From: Planococcus citreus
GTDB taxonomy: Bacteria; Bacillota; Bacilli; Bacillales_A; Planococcaceae
NCBI RefSeq assembly: GCF_003664125.1
Contig: NZ_RCCP01000001.1
Span: forward strand, 1,054,001-1,118,000
Reading direction: 5' to 3'
Length of the DNA stretch: 64,000 bases
Shown one piece after another: positions 34,891 through 43,911 of this stretch. A program made the position numbers and the translations under genes. The notes beneath the pieces are model-generated. The model searched no databases and was not told the DNA's origin. It was given only the letters and a program-made list of their open reading frames with translations. How positions within the stretch are numbered: the stretch's first letter is position 1; the number at the start of each line of letters is the position of its first letter.

Positions 34891-36459
34891 AGCGTTCATC
34901 TTACGCAATTCCACGCGGCGAATCTTTCCGGAAGTCGTTTTCGGGAGCTCCGTCAAAAATTCGATGACACGCGGGTATTTATAAGGTGCGGTAATTCCTT
35001 TGACATGGTCCTGCAATTCCTTGACCATCGTCTCGTCCTGCTTGCCGCCATCTCTCAATACGACAAATGCCTTGACGATATTGCCGCGGATTTCATCCGG
35101 CGCTGCTACGACTGCACATTCCTGTACGGCTGGATGTTTCATGAGCGCATCTTCCACTTCAAACGGCCCTATTGTATAGCCAGAAGAAATGATGATGTCA
35201 TCGCTGCGGCCCTCGAACCAGAAATAGCCATCTTCATCGCGTGAAGCCTGGTCACCGGTCAAATACCAATCGCCGCGGAACGAAGCTTGCGTCCGTTCCG
35301 GGTCCCGGTAATATTCACGGAACAGCGCAGGACAACTTTTGTGTACGGCAATATCGCCGACTTCTCCTGGCGCGGCTGGCTGTCCGTCTTCGTTGATAAT
35401 ATCAACCGGATTCCCTGGTGTCGGTTTGCCCATGGAACCGGGTTTCATGTCCATGTCCTGCAAGATGCATACAAGCAAGGTATTTTCCGTCTGTCCGTAG
35501 CCATCGCGCACATTCAATTGGAAAGCTTCCTGGAAAGCATCGATCACTTGGCGGTTGAGCGGCTCTCCAGCAGAAACCGCACTGCGCAGATGAGGCAATT
35601 TATAATCGTTCAGGTTTTCGACTTTCGCCATGATACGGTATTCAGTCGGTGTGCAGCACAGCACATTGACTTTTTCTTCCTTCAGAATATCCAAATATTT
35701 CAGTGCATCGAACCCGCCATTATAGACGAGCGCCGTCGCCCCGAGCGTGATCGTCGAAAGGAACGGGCTCCAAATCCATTTTTGCCACCCTGGAGCTGCC
35801 GTTGCCCAAACGATGTCGCCGCTTTGCACGCCGAGCCATTCAGTCGCAGCCGTCCGGACGTGCGCGTAGCCCCATCCGTGTACATGCACGACACCTTTCG
35901 GGTTGCCGGTCGTTCCGGAGGTATACGATAGAAACGCCATGTCTTCACGATTCGTGTCGACTGCTTCAAATTCTTCTGATTCTGCAGAAGCCAATTGTTC
36001 CAATGACTGCCATCCCTCTTCTTTTCCGCCGACAATCAGTTTATTGGCCAATGCATCATATTCCTCTTCAATGGAGTTCGTTTCAGCAGTAGTTTTGTAA
36101 TGTGCGATAATCGCTTTCGCGCCAGAATGCTCCATGCGGTAGCTCAAGTCTTTTTTGCGCAGCATTTCAGAACACGGAATCGCGACCAGCCCTGCACGCA
36201 AACACGCCAGGTACGTAATATACGCTTCCGGAATTCGCGGCAGGATGATCAATACGCGATCTCCCTTTTCGAGCCCTAATTTCATGAAGGCTTGTGCGTA
36301 TTGATTCATTTTAGAGAAAAGATCCTGATATGAGAGTTCGAGACGGTTGTTGTCCGCATCGAACCAGCGAACCGCAATCCGTTCGGCATCATTTTTGTAT
36401 GCTTCCAACTCGGAAGTAATATTGTATTGTTCAGGTGCAATCAATTGTTCCACATTCAT
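34888..36459 (-). CDS. Acyl-CoA synthetase (AcsA/MbcS-like)
   Basis: 523-aa AMP-forming ligase that activates short- or medium-chain acids to acyl-CoA. The P-loop signature is LSYTSGTTGNPKGVVHVHG, followed by the adenylation motif YLTGDQASRDEDGYFWF, the hinge FEGRSDDIIISSGYTIGPF and the C-terminal catalytic Lys in PKTTSGKIRRVELR. The length and start place it near MbcS/YtcI rather than acetyl-CoA synthetase proper (about 570-650 aa). It is last in an operon with a symporter, so the imported acid is probably its substrate. Confidence 0.85.
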   Translation of the reverse strand: MNVEQLIAPEQYNITSELEAYKNDAERIAVRWFDADNNRLELSYQDLFSKMNQYAQAFMKLGLEKGDRVLIILPRIPEAYITYLACLRAGLVAIPCSEMLRKKDLSYRMEHSGAKAIIAHYKTTAETNSIEEEYDALANKLIVGGKEEGWQSLEQLASAESEEFEAVDTNREDMAFLSYTSGTTGNPKGVVHVHGWGYAHVRTAATEWLGVQSGDIVWATAAPGWQKWIWSPFLSTITLGATALVYNGGFDALKYLDILKEEKVNVLCCTPTEYRIMAKVENLNDYKLPHLRSAVSAGEPLNRQVIDAFQEAFQLNVRDGYGQTENTLLVCILQDMDMKPGSMGKPTPGNPVDIINEDGQPAAPGEVGDIAVHKSCPALFREYYRDPERTQASFRGDWYLTGDQASRDEDGYFWFEGRSDDIIISSGYTIGPFEVEDALMKHPAVQECAVVAAPDEIRGNIVKAFVVLRDGGKQDETMVKELQDHVKGITAPYKYPRVIEFLTELPKTTSGKIRRVELRKMNA

Positions 36460-36480
36460 CTAATTTCCTCCTTTTCCTAT

Positions 36481-37047
36481 TCAACTCGCAGGGATGACCA
36501 AATAATAGACGCTTGCCAAAAACAAGAATGCCATACCAGCAGACAAATACGCTTTCGTTGCATTGAACCCTTGTACGGCTTGTATGATCTTCACGCTGAC
36601 CAGATACATCCACACCACGCCGATGACAAGGAAGAGATTGACCCACAATGAACCGTCGCCAAGACCAGCCAGGTGAGGCGCGCCGAGCAAGCCTGGAAGC
36701 AGGGCCACCGGGGCCACCAAGCTGATAGCTCGGTATTTTGCCGTTCCGCCGAGCGCTTTAGATCCCGCCCACAGCAGCGCCGCCATTCCAACTTTCGTGA
36801 TAAATGCCGTCAAGATCCCAAAAATGATGAAGATGGCCGGGACGAGAAAATTCTGCAATAAAGCGGAATCGAAACTGCTTATGTACGAGGCTTGCGACGC
36901 GATTGAAATCGCGCCGTAGCCTACTCCCACGATGAGCAGCAAAATCCGGCTCACCGTTTCGGTTTTCGGTAATTCCAGGAATGACCGGTAAGATGGATCA
37001 TCCAGGCTTATCATTTTTCCAACCAACTTTGCCACTCCCTTTACCAT
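36481..37047 (-). CDS. Yip1-family membrane protein
   Basis: 188-aa protein with five hydrophobic segments typical of the Yip1 domain (ILLLIVGVGYGAISIASQAS, LVPAIFIIFGILTAFI). No function is assigned for the bacterial family. The start codon follows the symporter's stop directly (TAAATG) with GGGGAA upstream; the later ATG at residue 12 is possible. Middle position in the symporter/acyl-CoA synthetase operon suggests an accessory role. Confidence 0.7.
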   Translation of the reverse strand: MVKGVAKLVGKMISLDDPSYRSFLELPKTETVSRILLLIVGVGYGAISIASQASYISSFDSALLQNFLVPAIFIIFGILTAFITKVGMAALLWAGSKALGGTAKYRAISLVAPVALLPGLLGAPHLAGLGDGSLWVNLFLVIGVVWMYLVSVKIIQAVQGFNATKAYLSAGMAFLFLASVYYLVIPAS

Positions 37048-38694
37048 TTACATTCCCCAAGGCATTAACGCCCAGATTGCCACTGCCGCAGAAACAACCA
37101 CTGTGATTCCCGCACCGAGTGTGCTGTTATAGCGGTAAGCTTTGATATCTTTCCAGCCATGGATACGCTCGATCAATTCGATATCCGCTTGTTTCGTCAA
37201 TTTCCCGGAAAGCGCCGGCATGCGGTTCGTAATATAAGAAACGACAATCAGCAAGATAAAGCTGATCGGTACCGCAAGCATTGCACCCGATAGCCCCATG
37301 CCGTCAGTCACTCCATGTCCCGTCAACACAATGCTCGGGAAAACGAATGGAGATACAATGATATAGATAGCACCGCCGACGACAGACGCTGCGATCGCGC
37401 CGAATTTATTCGCTTCTTTCCACCAGACACCGACGATGATCAGTGGCGCATTGGTGACGCCTGCCAAACCGAACGCCCAGAGAATACTGACGACAAGGAA
37501 TGCCGGCGGGTTAATCGCAAGCAAGATACTCGCAATCCCTCCTGCAAAAATTGCGATAAAGCCAATACGCAAGTTTAAGCGTTGCGAAATGTTCGGTTTC
37601 AATGTAGAGATGATGTCTTGTGAAATCAATGCACCGATTGCCAGCAAGTTTCCGCTCAAGGTCGAGAGGCCAGCAGAGATGGCACCGGCAATAACAAGCG
37701 CTGTTACCCATTCAGGGTTATAGACCATGTTCAAAATAATCGTTAGTTTATCCGCATCCGCATCTGAAATCGTCACGCCTTGCGTAGTTGTCGCAAAGAC
37801 CCCGACAAAGCCCATCGCATAAGTCGCCGAGAAGACCAGCCCGAGAATGAACGCGAACCAAACCATCGCAGAGCGCGCACTTTTCAATGAAGAAGCCGTG
37901 TAGACGCGCATTGCCAAGTGAGGCAATCCGAGCGCCCCAATCGTCAGCGCAGGGATGATGGAGAAATACCACTTCGGTGAAAATTGGTAATCAAAAAATG
38001 AAGGCAATGCGTCCATCATTGCCGGAACCATGTCCGAATAAAGCAATGGCGGGAAATACCATCCTGAAGCACCGATCGCTTTCATGATTGCCGCAAGCGG
38101 TACGATGAACATCAAAGCAATGATGACCATTTGGATCGCAGCGTTATTCGTCGCTCCAGCCATCCCCCCGATCGTGATGTAGCCGACGATCAAGATACCG
38201 AAGATGAACAGCCCTGTAATATAAGGGATGCCAAGCAATGTCTCAAACGTAATCGCGATGCCGATCATCTGGCCAAGTGCATACATAATCGATACTAAGA
38301 TCATGAACAATGCAGCAATGATAGAAGCCGTCGTGCCGTAACGGTCACGGATAAAGTGAGTCGGTGAAAATGCACCCATACGGCGTAAACTTGTTCCATA
38401 AATAATCGTGATCAAGGGAATCGCCAAGATCAATTGAATCCACAACATAATAAACGGAACCTGCAATTGCAAAATAAGAGCGGTAATACCTAAAAATGTT
38501 GCCAAACTCATATATGTAGCAGCCATCGCCAAGCCATTTGTGATCGCTCCGACGTTTGATCCGCCCACGTACAACTCTTTAGCTGATTTACTTTGACGGT
38601 TCGAGATGAAACCTACGATATAAAACAAAACGAATGTTGCACCTACGACCACAAGCCCAAGTATTGGATTGTCCAGTTGCCAACTTTGCTCCAT
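37048..38694 (-). CDS. Sodium:solute symporter (ActP-like)
   Basis: 548-aa sodium:solute symporter with about 13 helices and the family signature regions GLAMAATYMSLATFLGIT, YGTSLRRMGAFSPTHFI and LGLPHLAMRVYTASS. Its closest type is the acetate/monocarboxylate permease group that occurs with a small one- or two-helix partner. Here the partner gene lies directly upstream (3-base gap), and a fatty-acid-type acyl-CoA synthetase is downstream, indicating uptake of a short-chain organic acid. Confidence 0.83.
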   Translation of the reverse strand: MEQSWQLDNPILGLVVVGATFVLFYIVGFISNRQSKSAKELYVGGSNVGAITNGLAMAATYMSLATFLGITALILQLQVPFIMLWIQLILAIPLITIIYGTSLRRMGAFSPTHFIRDRYGTTASIIAALFMILVSIMYALGQMIGIAITFETLLGIPYITGLFIFGILIVGYITIGGMAGATNNAAIQMVIIALMFIVPLAAIMKAIGASGWYFPPLLYSDMVPAMMDALPSFFDYQFSPKWYFSIIPALTIGALGLPHLAMRVYTASSLKSARSAMVWFAFILGLVFSATYAMGFVGVFATTTQGVTISDADADKLTIILNMVYNPEWVTALVIAGAISAGLSTLSGNLLAIGALISQDIISTLKPNISQRLNLRIGFIAIFAGGIASILLAINPPAFLVVSILWAFGLAGVTNAPLIIVGVWWKEANKFGAIAASVVGGAIYIIVSPFVFPSIVLTGHGVTDGMGLSGAMLAVPISFILLIVVSYITNRMPALSGKLTKQADIELIERIHGWKDIKAYRYNSTLGAGITVVVSAAVAIWALMPWGM

Positions 38695-38697
38695 CGC

Positions 38698-38967
38698 TTA
38701 CACTTCCTTTGCTTCGTCGGCATTGCCGAGCGTGTCATTTTCTCTTTCGATCTCATCATCGATCCGGTTGCCGATTTTCCCTGCTACAAGTGTCAACAGG
38801 AAAACGCCGAACCAGCCCATCAAAATAGGCACGATATACATGACCGGAAACCCGAATAGCATGGCATCTACCGGAAAAATGGAAAAAATCAAGCCGACAT
38901 TTCCTACTAGAATAAACGCCGCCGTCATCCAAATTGTAAACTGGACTTCCTTTTTGTAAGCTTTCAT
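38698..38967 (-). CDS. Small membrane partner of the symporter
   Basis: 89-aa protein with two helices (FTIWMTAAFILVGNVGLIF, then YIVPILMGWFGVFLLTLV) and a charged acidic C-terminus. Size and position match the DUF485/DUF4212-like subunits encoded next to VC_2705-type symporters. The start at 38967 follows TTGGAGGGG; the longer frame adds residues with no RBS. First gene of the operon. Confidence 0.72.
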   Translation of the reverse strand: MKAYKKEVQFTIWMTAAFILVGNVGLIFSIFPVDAMLFGFPVMYIVPILMGWFGVFLLTLVAGKIGNRIDDEIERENDTLGNADEAKEV

Positions 38968-39013
38968 GCTTTCCCCTCCAATTTGTGTAATCTCTCTTTT
39001 CATACACCCCAGA

Positions 39014-39029
39014 CTGAGCGTTCGCTCAG
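39014..39029. promoter_or_regulatory. Palindromic operator ahead of the symporter operon
   Basis: CTGAGCG-TT-CGCTCAG is a perfect 7-base inverted repeat with a 2-base centre, 47 bases before the first start codon. The size and symmetry are typical of TetR/AcrR operators; no such regulator is encoded in the window. Confidence 0.6.
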
Positions 39030-39083
39030 ATTTTATTCAAGCGATCCCCCTTCAAAAATTATTATGATAATAACTCCCTTGAT

Positions 39084-39097
39084 TGTAACCGCTTGCA
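39084..39097. promoter_or_regulatory. CcpA cre site ahead of the symporter operon
   Basis: TGTAACCGCTTGCA fits the cre consensus TGWNANCGNTNWCA with one mismatch. It lies about 115 bases before the first start codon. CcpA control of acetyl-CoA synthetase genes is established in Bacillus. Confidence 0.6.
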
Positions 39098-39109
39098 TAA
39101 ATGATAGTC

Positions 39110-39410
39110 AACTGAATTTTTATAAAATTTAAACAATTATAGTAATAACCTTTTGAACCATATTCCTGTTCATCTATTCGCTTAACTATGCTATTTATCC
39201 CTCATATTCTTTTACAAAAATCATTTTCCAAGCTTTTTTTCAAACGCAAAAAATTATATAAATATATAATTACTTCAAACTAAAATAGGGTTTTTCTGTA
39301 AAATAATATGTATATTGATGATTAATTATTCATTCCCTGACAGAAGCTTCGTCTCTCCGCTGTATGTGAAGACAAAAAAATGCGCCTGGCATATGCCAGG
39401 CGCAGCAGAA
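39110..39410. other. AT-rich intergenic region
   Basis: About 300 bases of markedly AT-rich sequence between the symporter promoter region and the next gene. It has T- and A-runs but no coding signal, repeat or stable hairpin, except CGCCTGGCATATGCCAGGCG at 39382-39401, which is the terminator of the neighbouring gene. Nothing else is evident. Confidence 0.5.
39378..39405 (-). terminator. Terminator after the TM-helix protein gene
   Basis: The perfect inverted repeat CGCCTGGCATATGCCAGGCG is followed by CATTTTTTT on the minus strand. Confidence 0.85.
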
Positions 39411-39416
39411 GACGAC

Positions 39417-40667
39417 TTACATATTCGGTTTATTGTCTTCTTCTTTCATTTTCTTTTCCATTTTAGCCAATTGGTTTTTCGCAAAGTCGCGGCCGCCAAT
39501 TCCGAATGCGATGGCGAACGCCACGGCAAGTCCGGCAATGATGAACAGGAAGGCCAAGTTGACAATGTTTGAAGCAAAGTTCAACTGGTCAAGCGTCATG
39601 AAAATCGCAATGATGAAAATTGCGTATTTTACGATGCCGCCGAACAATCTATTGCCCGAAGCGCGCGTAATGTAATTCCCGAGCATACTGCCTCCAATGA
39701 GCCCGAGCCCAAGGATGATCAATGAGCTGATCAATAGCGGCAAGTACGCGATGATTGCATTGCCGATGGAATTCAACACATCCAGCTGCAAGACATTCAT
39801 GGCTTCCACCACGAAGAAGATGATGATGATCGCCTGTACGACTTTGCCAATAATCTGGGCAATGTCGAATGACGGCTCTTTGTTCTTGTCAGGGCTCAAA
39901 TACGAAGAGAAGCGGTTGATCCCTGTGCCGTTCAATAAGCCAATCAGCAAATCGGCGACGAATTTCGCGATGAAGACACCCGCAAGGATAAGGATGATGC
40001 CGACAAAGATATTCGGGATCATGCCGAGCACTTGGTTGAGCATCGATACGATCGGTTGTGAAATCGATTCGATGTTCAAGGTTTCAAGCGCTACCGTTAC
40101 GATCGGGATGAGCACGATGACGAAGACCACATTCGCCAAAACTTTAGCGAGCGTATTTTGGTCGCTTGGAGCCACCCGCTCGTTCGTTCCGGATTTATTG
40201 GTCATCTTATTGAACCATTTATCGATGTTCATCGTGGCCAATAAACTCTCTACCAACTTCTTGACGAACTTCGCGATAAAGTAGCCAATCACCAAGATCA
40301 AGAGGGCCATGAACAGGTTTGGCAGGAATGCCAGGAACTTGTCCATCATGTTCGAGATCGGCTGGGCGACATTATGCATGTCGAGCGCTTGCAATACACT
40401 TGGAATGAACAGGATGAAAATCAAATAATAAAGAATTTTTCCGATAGAGTCCAGTTTGTCATCCGCGTCTTCCTTCGTTTTAGCCATATGGCCTTTGACC
40501 ATGGCGTTGTCAGCACCTACTTTTTTCAGCCCTTTCGAGAAAATCGCTTTGACAATCGTAGCGACGAGCCACGCGACAACAAGCAATAAGAGGGCGCCGA
40601 GAATATTCGGGATGTAATTGATGATTGTATTCCCGACATTCTGGAATGAATTGGTTACATCATTCAA
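39417..40667 (-). CDS. Mechanosensitive-channel-like protein with TM-helix repeats
   Basis: 416-aa membrane protein built of repeated amphipathic segments: PNILGALLLLVVAWLVATIV, LFMALLILVIGYFIAKFV and PNIFVGIILILAGVFIAKFV are copies of the conserved TM-helix (PF05552) found near mechanosensitive channels. A last helix pair and a short charged tail follow; there is no MscS beta domain. The ATG at 40676 touches the AAAGGAG ribosome site, so the TTG at 40667, nine bases after it, is preferred. Function is inferred from family only. Confidence 0.75.
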   Translation of the reverse strand: MNDVTNSFQNVGNTIINYIPNILGALLLLVVAWLVATIVKAIFSKGLKKVGADNAMVKGHMAKTKEDADDKLDSIGKILYYLIFILFIPSVLQALDMHNVAQPISNMMDKFLAFLPNLFMALLILVIGYFIAKFVKKLVESLLATMNIDKWFNKMTNKSGTNERVAPSDQNTLAKVLANVVFVIVLIPIVTVALETLNIESISQPIVSMLNQVLGMIPNIFVGIILILAGVFIAKFVADLLIGLLNGTGINRFSSYLSPDKNKEPSFDIAQIIGKVVQAIIIIFFVVEAMNVLQLDVLNSIGNAIIAYLPLLISSLIILGLGLIGGSMLGNYITRASGNRLFGGIVKYAIFIIAIFMTLDQLNFASNIVNLAFLFIIAGLAVAFAIAFGIGGRDFAKNQLAKMEKKMKEEDNKPNM

Positions 40668-40804
40668 ATGTGTCATCTCCTTTACAATTTAATGGTTCAT
40701 TTTTAGTATCCCCCCTTATATTTTTCCTAAACGCAATCTAGCGCCATTCCAGCGCCAATGCCAACTTAATTTTTAAAGGGCATTGCGCTTTTCGCGAGCG
40801 CGGC

Positions 40805-40840
40805 AAAAAACCGCCGGCGGGAATCCCATCGGCGGTTTCT
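40805..40840 (-). terminator. Terminator after the histidine kinase gene
   Basis: AAACCGCCGATGGG pairs imperfectly with CCCGCCGGCGGTTT, with a T-run on the minus strand. Confidence 0.8.
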
Positions 40841-40856
40841 CGTGTTCATCCATCTA

Positions 40857-43001
40857 TTAAAGATTTGGCAACAGGACGGTCACTTTGAACAGGTCACCAT
40901 CCACTTCCAATTTCATCTGCCCGCCGTGAAGATCCACGATGGACTGGGCAATGGCAAGTCCAAGCCCTGAGCCTTCTGTTTGCCGTGAAGTATCCCCGCG
41001 CTTGAAGCGTTCGAGCAATTCTTCGGTATTGTCACCCAGTTCGTAGCGCGTGACATTTTTCATCGTCATGGCCAGTTCACCGGCTTGTTCTGTCAGCGCA
41101 ATATAGACACGGCTTCCCGGCAATGAATATTTAGTGGCGTTCAGGATTAAATTGTCGAGAAGGCGCCACCACTTCTGGCCGTCGACCGAAGCATACACAG
41201 GTTGGTCCGGTGCTGAGATGCGGACGTCGAGTTCCGCTTCCCGCACTGCTTCTTCATGTTCTGCCAAGGCTTGTGTGACCAGCTGTTTCATATCCAGGCG
41301 CTGCTTTGAGAGTTCTGCATTTCCGCTGGCCATTTTCGAGACTTCAAATAAATCTTCGATAAGTACTTTCAAGCGCTCTGATTTCCGGTCGAGTATGTCG
41401 ACGTATTTCCGCCGCTCTTCATCTCCTAGATCTTCATTTTTTAATAGATCCGTATAGGTAATGATCGAAGTAAGTGGCGTGCGGAGGTCATGGCTGACAT
41501 TGGTGATCAGCTCGGTTTTCAGGCGCTCGCTTTTTGCCCGTTCAGATACCGATGCCTTGTACCCTTCCCGCAGCACATTCAAATGTTGGGCATGTCTACT
41601 AAGCGGCGACTTGCCTTTCACTTTCAATTCCGCTCCCAAGCTTCCGGCAGCCAACTGTTCCGTCCCTTTGATCAGCCGGTTCAAATAACCAAAGCGCGTC
41701 ATTAAAAACAGCAGCGATGGCAGCCCGATCAATAATGTGGCCGGCAGCCAAACAATGACTACAACCGGTTGCAATATCATGAGTGCTGTTCCGGCGCCCC
41801 ATAAAAACATTACTGCTAGCACCCAGGCCATCTGGAAGCCGATTGTGCGGTTGAGAAACGCATCTTTCGCCGAATAAACCTGAGAGGCGGTGAAACTTTG
41901 CAGAATTTCTTCTTTAAAGCAACTCCATTTGCCGAAATGCTGCCATAGCCAAATTGCCTGCAATATAGTCAGCGCCCAAAACAGAACTGCGAGTGCCAGC
42001 GCAATGAAGACACCTGGAAGAGAGACACTCCCGCCTTCCCACGGCCTTGTCAATACCGCCGCGAAATGGTTTGCAGCAGCCAAGGCGAACGCAGCCGATA
42101 CGATGAATCCGATAAGCTTCCACTCGACAGCGAGTTTTCGCCAGTTGTGATAGCTGGTTAATTCGGTATACCACGACGTACGGACCGGCCGCTTTTTGAA
42201 CAGCCACCATGCACCGGCCGCTACTGCTGCCATCACGAAATAAAGGAAGAACTTAAGCAGTTGGAATTGGTTCATTCCACTTTGCACCGCAGCTCCTGCT
42301 AGCCCCTTTTCGGGTATTTGGATGACCCCTGAAAAACGGTTATCGGCCAGCGTACTGTTGGCATCGTCGTACGGAAAGTCAAAACTCCAATAGCCATTGC
42401 TGAAATAAAGCGGCTCTTGCACAGAATACAGTTGTTCGAAAAAAGGCTCATCGCTGATTGTGCCTTTGGTGAACACTTCACCGCTGTCCAAGTCCTTTAA
42501 TTGATAGGCATAACCTGAAGCTTGGGCTTCAAATTGCCCTTGCTGTTCTGCCAATTGCCGGAGCGCTTCTTCATAATCGGTTTCTCGTTGTTCGATAATC
42601 GCTTTTTTCGCTGCTTCGTCGTCGGAAAAATTTTCACGCACAGCCGAAATTTCCTCTCCGCGCTGCTCTTCCAATTCTTCCACCAATGAGCTGTCGCCTT
42701 CTTCCTCTGCCGCTGAAATCGCATCCGCATATTGATCCCTAACCGTCTGGATCTGGTCAGTCAGGGAATTATGATCCATGCGGTATTGGTCGATTTCCCA
42801 GGAAGCGACCGAATGATCGACAGTGGATTTCGGCGGGGCCAGTTCGAACAATAGCAGCCCCTCCGTGAACCTGGCAAAATCGTAATGAAAATCTTCTGTG
42901 TCCGTATATGCCTTGCCAAAATAACCTGTTCCTTTTTCCATGACGGTCCATAAGCATAAGAACAACAAGGAAATGCCTGCAAGCCACATCCATTTCTTCA
43001 T
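40857..43001 (-). CDS. Sensor histidine kinase
   Basis: 714-aa membrane kinase. A first helix (about 5-22) leads to an extracellular sensor of about 215 residues with a long coiled-coil stretch (residues about 75-155, many Glu/Gln/Arg), then about five more helices to residue 440. The phosphoacceptor His lies at about residue 499 in NVSHDLRTPLTSIITYTDLL. The ATPase part has the N box LDNLILNATKYS and the G box TEGSGLGLAIAQSIVDLHGG. It follows a response regulator and a small membrane gene, and begins one base after the latter's stop. The stimulus is unknown; several helices after the sensor suggest a membrane or envelope signal. Confidence 0.88.
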   Translation of the reverse strand: MKKWMWLAGISLLFLCLWTVMEKGTGYFGKAYTDTEDFHYDFARFTEGLLLFELAPPKSTVDHSVASWEIDQYRMDHNSLTDQIQTVRDQYADAISAAEEEGDSSLVEELEEQRGEEISAVRENFSDDEAAKKAIIEQRETDYEEALRQLAEQQGQFEAQASGYAYQLKDLDSGEVFTKGTISDEPFFEQLYSVQEPLYFSNGYWSFDFPYDDANSTLADNRFSGVIQIPEKGLAGAAVQSGMNQFQLLKFFLYFVMAAVAAGAWWLFKKRPVRTSWYTELTSYHNWRKLAVEWKLIGFIVSAAFALAAANHFAAVLTRPWEGGSVSLPGVFIALALAVLFWALTILQAIWLWQHFGKWSCFKEEILQSFTASQVYSAKDAFLNRTIGFQMAWVLAVMFLWGAGTALMILQPVVVIVWLPATLLIGLPSLLFLMTRFGYLNRLIKGTEQLAAGSLGAELKVKGKSPLSRHAQHLNVLREGYKASVSERAKSERLKTELITNVSHDLRTPLTSIITYTDLLKNEDLGDEERRKYVDILDRKSERLKVLIEDLFEVSKMASGNAELSKQRLDMKQLVTQALAEHEEAVREAELDVRISAPDQPVYASVDGQKWWRLLDNLILNATKYSLPGSRVYIALTEQAGELAMTMKNVTRYELGDNTEELLERFKRGDTSRQTEGSGLGLAIAQSIVDLHGGQMKLEVDGDLFKVTVLLPNL

Positions 43002-43002
43002 A

Positions 43003-43161
43003 TCATATATCTCCTTTTGTTAAGTGGCGAAGTGTGGCAAGCAGATCTTCCGGTGACTTGATGACAAAGTCCAAAATAAAAGAAGAGCAGTAGACGAGGC
43101 ATATTACAGCAACCGCAATCGCAGCGATAGACCAAAGATCATTTTTCCATTTTGTAGCCAA
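43003..43161 (-). CDS. 52-aa membrane microprotein between regulator and kinase
   Basis: An open frame from TTG at 43161, overlapping the end of the response regulator by 23 bases, to TGA at 43003, two bases before the kinase start. It encodes MATKWKNDLWSIAAIAVAVI at the N-terminus, a continuous helix through LVYCSSFILDFVI, and a basic tail LATLRHLTKGDI. AGGTGG lies 9 bases before the TTG, and AAAGGAG at its 3' end serves the kinase. One membrane helix is predicted. Start codon and expression are uncertain. Confidence 0.45.
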   Translation of the reverse strand: MATKWKNDLWSIAAIAVAVICLVYCSSFILDFVIKSPEDLLATLRHLTKGDI

Positions 43162-43831
43162 TGCCCCACACCACCTTCACATACCTTGGATTTTTCGGAT
43201 CCGCTTCGATTTTTTCGCGGATTTTACGAATATGTACAGCGACAATGTTTTCTGCATTGTATGCCGGCTCACGCCAGACCCGCTCGTAGATCTCACCGAT
43301 GGAAAAGACACGGCCTGGATGTTGCATCAATAATTCAGTTATATTGAATTCCGTCGGTGTCATGCGAATTTCTGCACCGTCTACTGTAACCGTTTTCGAC
43401 TCCGAATCCAGCCGCAATCCGTCGATTTCTAGTGCAAGGCCCGACTGTCCATAATCTCCAAGCTTCACGTAACGTCTGAGTTGCGATTTCACCCGTGCCA
43501 TCAATTCCATCGGATGAAAAGGCTTGGTCACATAATCATCCGCGCCGATCGCCAACCCATGGATTTTATCGGAATCCTCACTTCTAGCACTCAGCATGAT
43601 GATCGGGATATTGCGTTTTTCACGAATCTTGAATGTTGAATGGATGCCGTCCAGTTTCGGCATCATGATATCCATGATGACCAGATGCACTTGCGTCGTT
43701 TCCAACAAATCAAGCGCTTCCTGTCCATCTGCAGCTCCTACGACCAAAAAGCCTTCATTTTTCAAATAGATGCTGATGCCTTCCCGGATTTCTTGGTCAT
43801 CATCTGCCACCATGACTGTCAGCTGTTCCAC
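43139..43831 (-). CDS. OmpR-family response regulator
   Basis: 230-aa two-component regulator with a receiver domain (residues 1-120: VADDDQEIREGISIY, phosphorylated Asp in LVIMDIMMPKLDG, Lys in DDYVTKPFHPMEL) and a winged-helix DNA-binding domain (about 130-228: MTPTEFNITELLMQHPGRVF, then VHIRKIREKIEADPKNPRYV). GTG at 43831 has AGAGGTGGG upstream; the frame extends three codons further. It is cotranscribed with a small membrane gene and the histidine kinase. Confidence 0.9.
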   Translation of the reverse strand: MEQLTVMVADDDQEIREGISIYLKNEGFLVVGAADGQEALDLLETTQVHLVIMDIMMPKLDGIHSTFKIREKRNIPIIMLSARSEDSDKIHGLAIGADDYVTKPFHPMELMARVKSQLRRYVKLGDYGQSGLALEIDGLRLDSESKTVTVDGAEIRMTPTEFNITELLMQHPGRVFSIGEIYERVWREPAYNAENIVAVHIRKIREKIEADPKNPRYVKVVWGIGYKMEK

Positions 43832-43911
43832 ACGTCCCACCTCTTTTCATTTCTGGCTTAAGTATAAAGTGAAATTCTTAAGCGAAGCCCATTCAAATTC
43901 TGAAGAAATTC

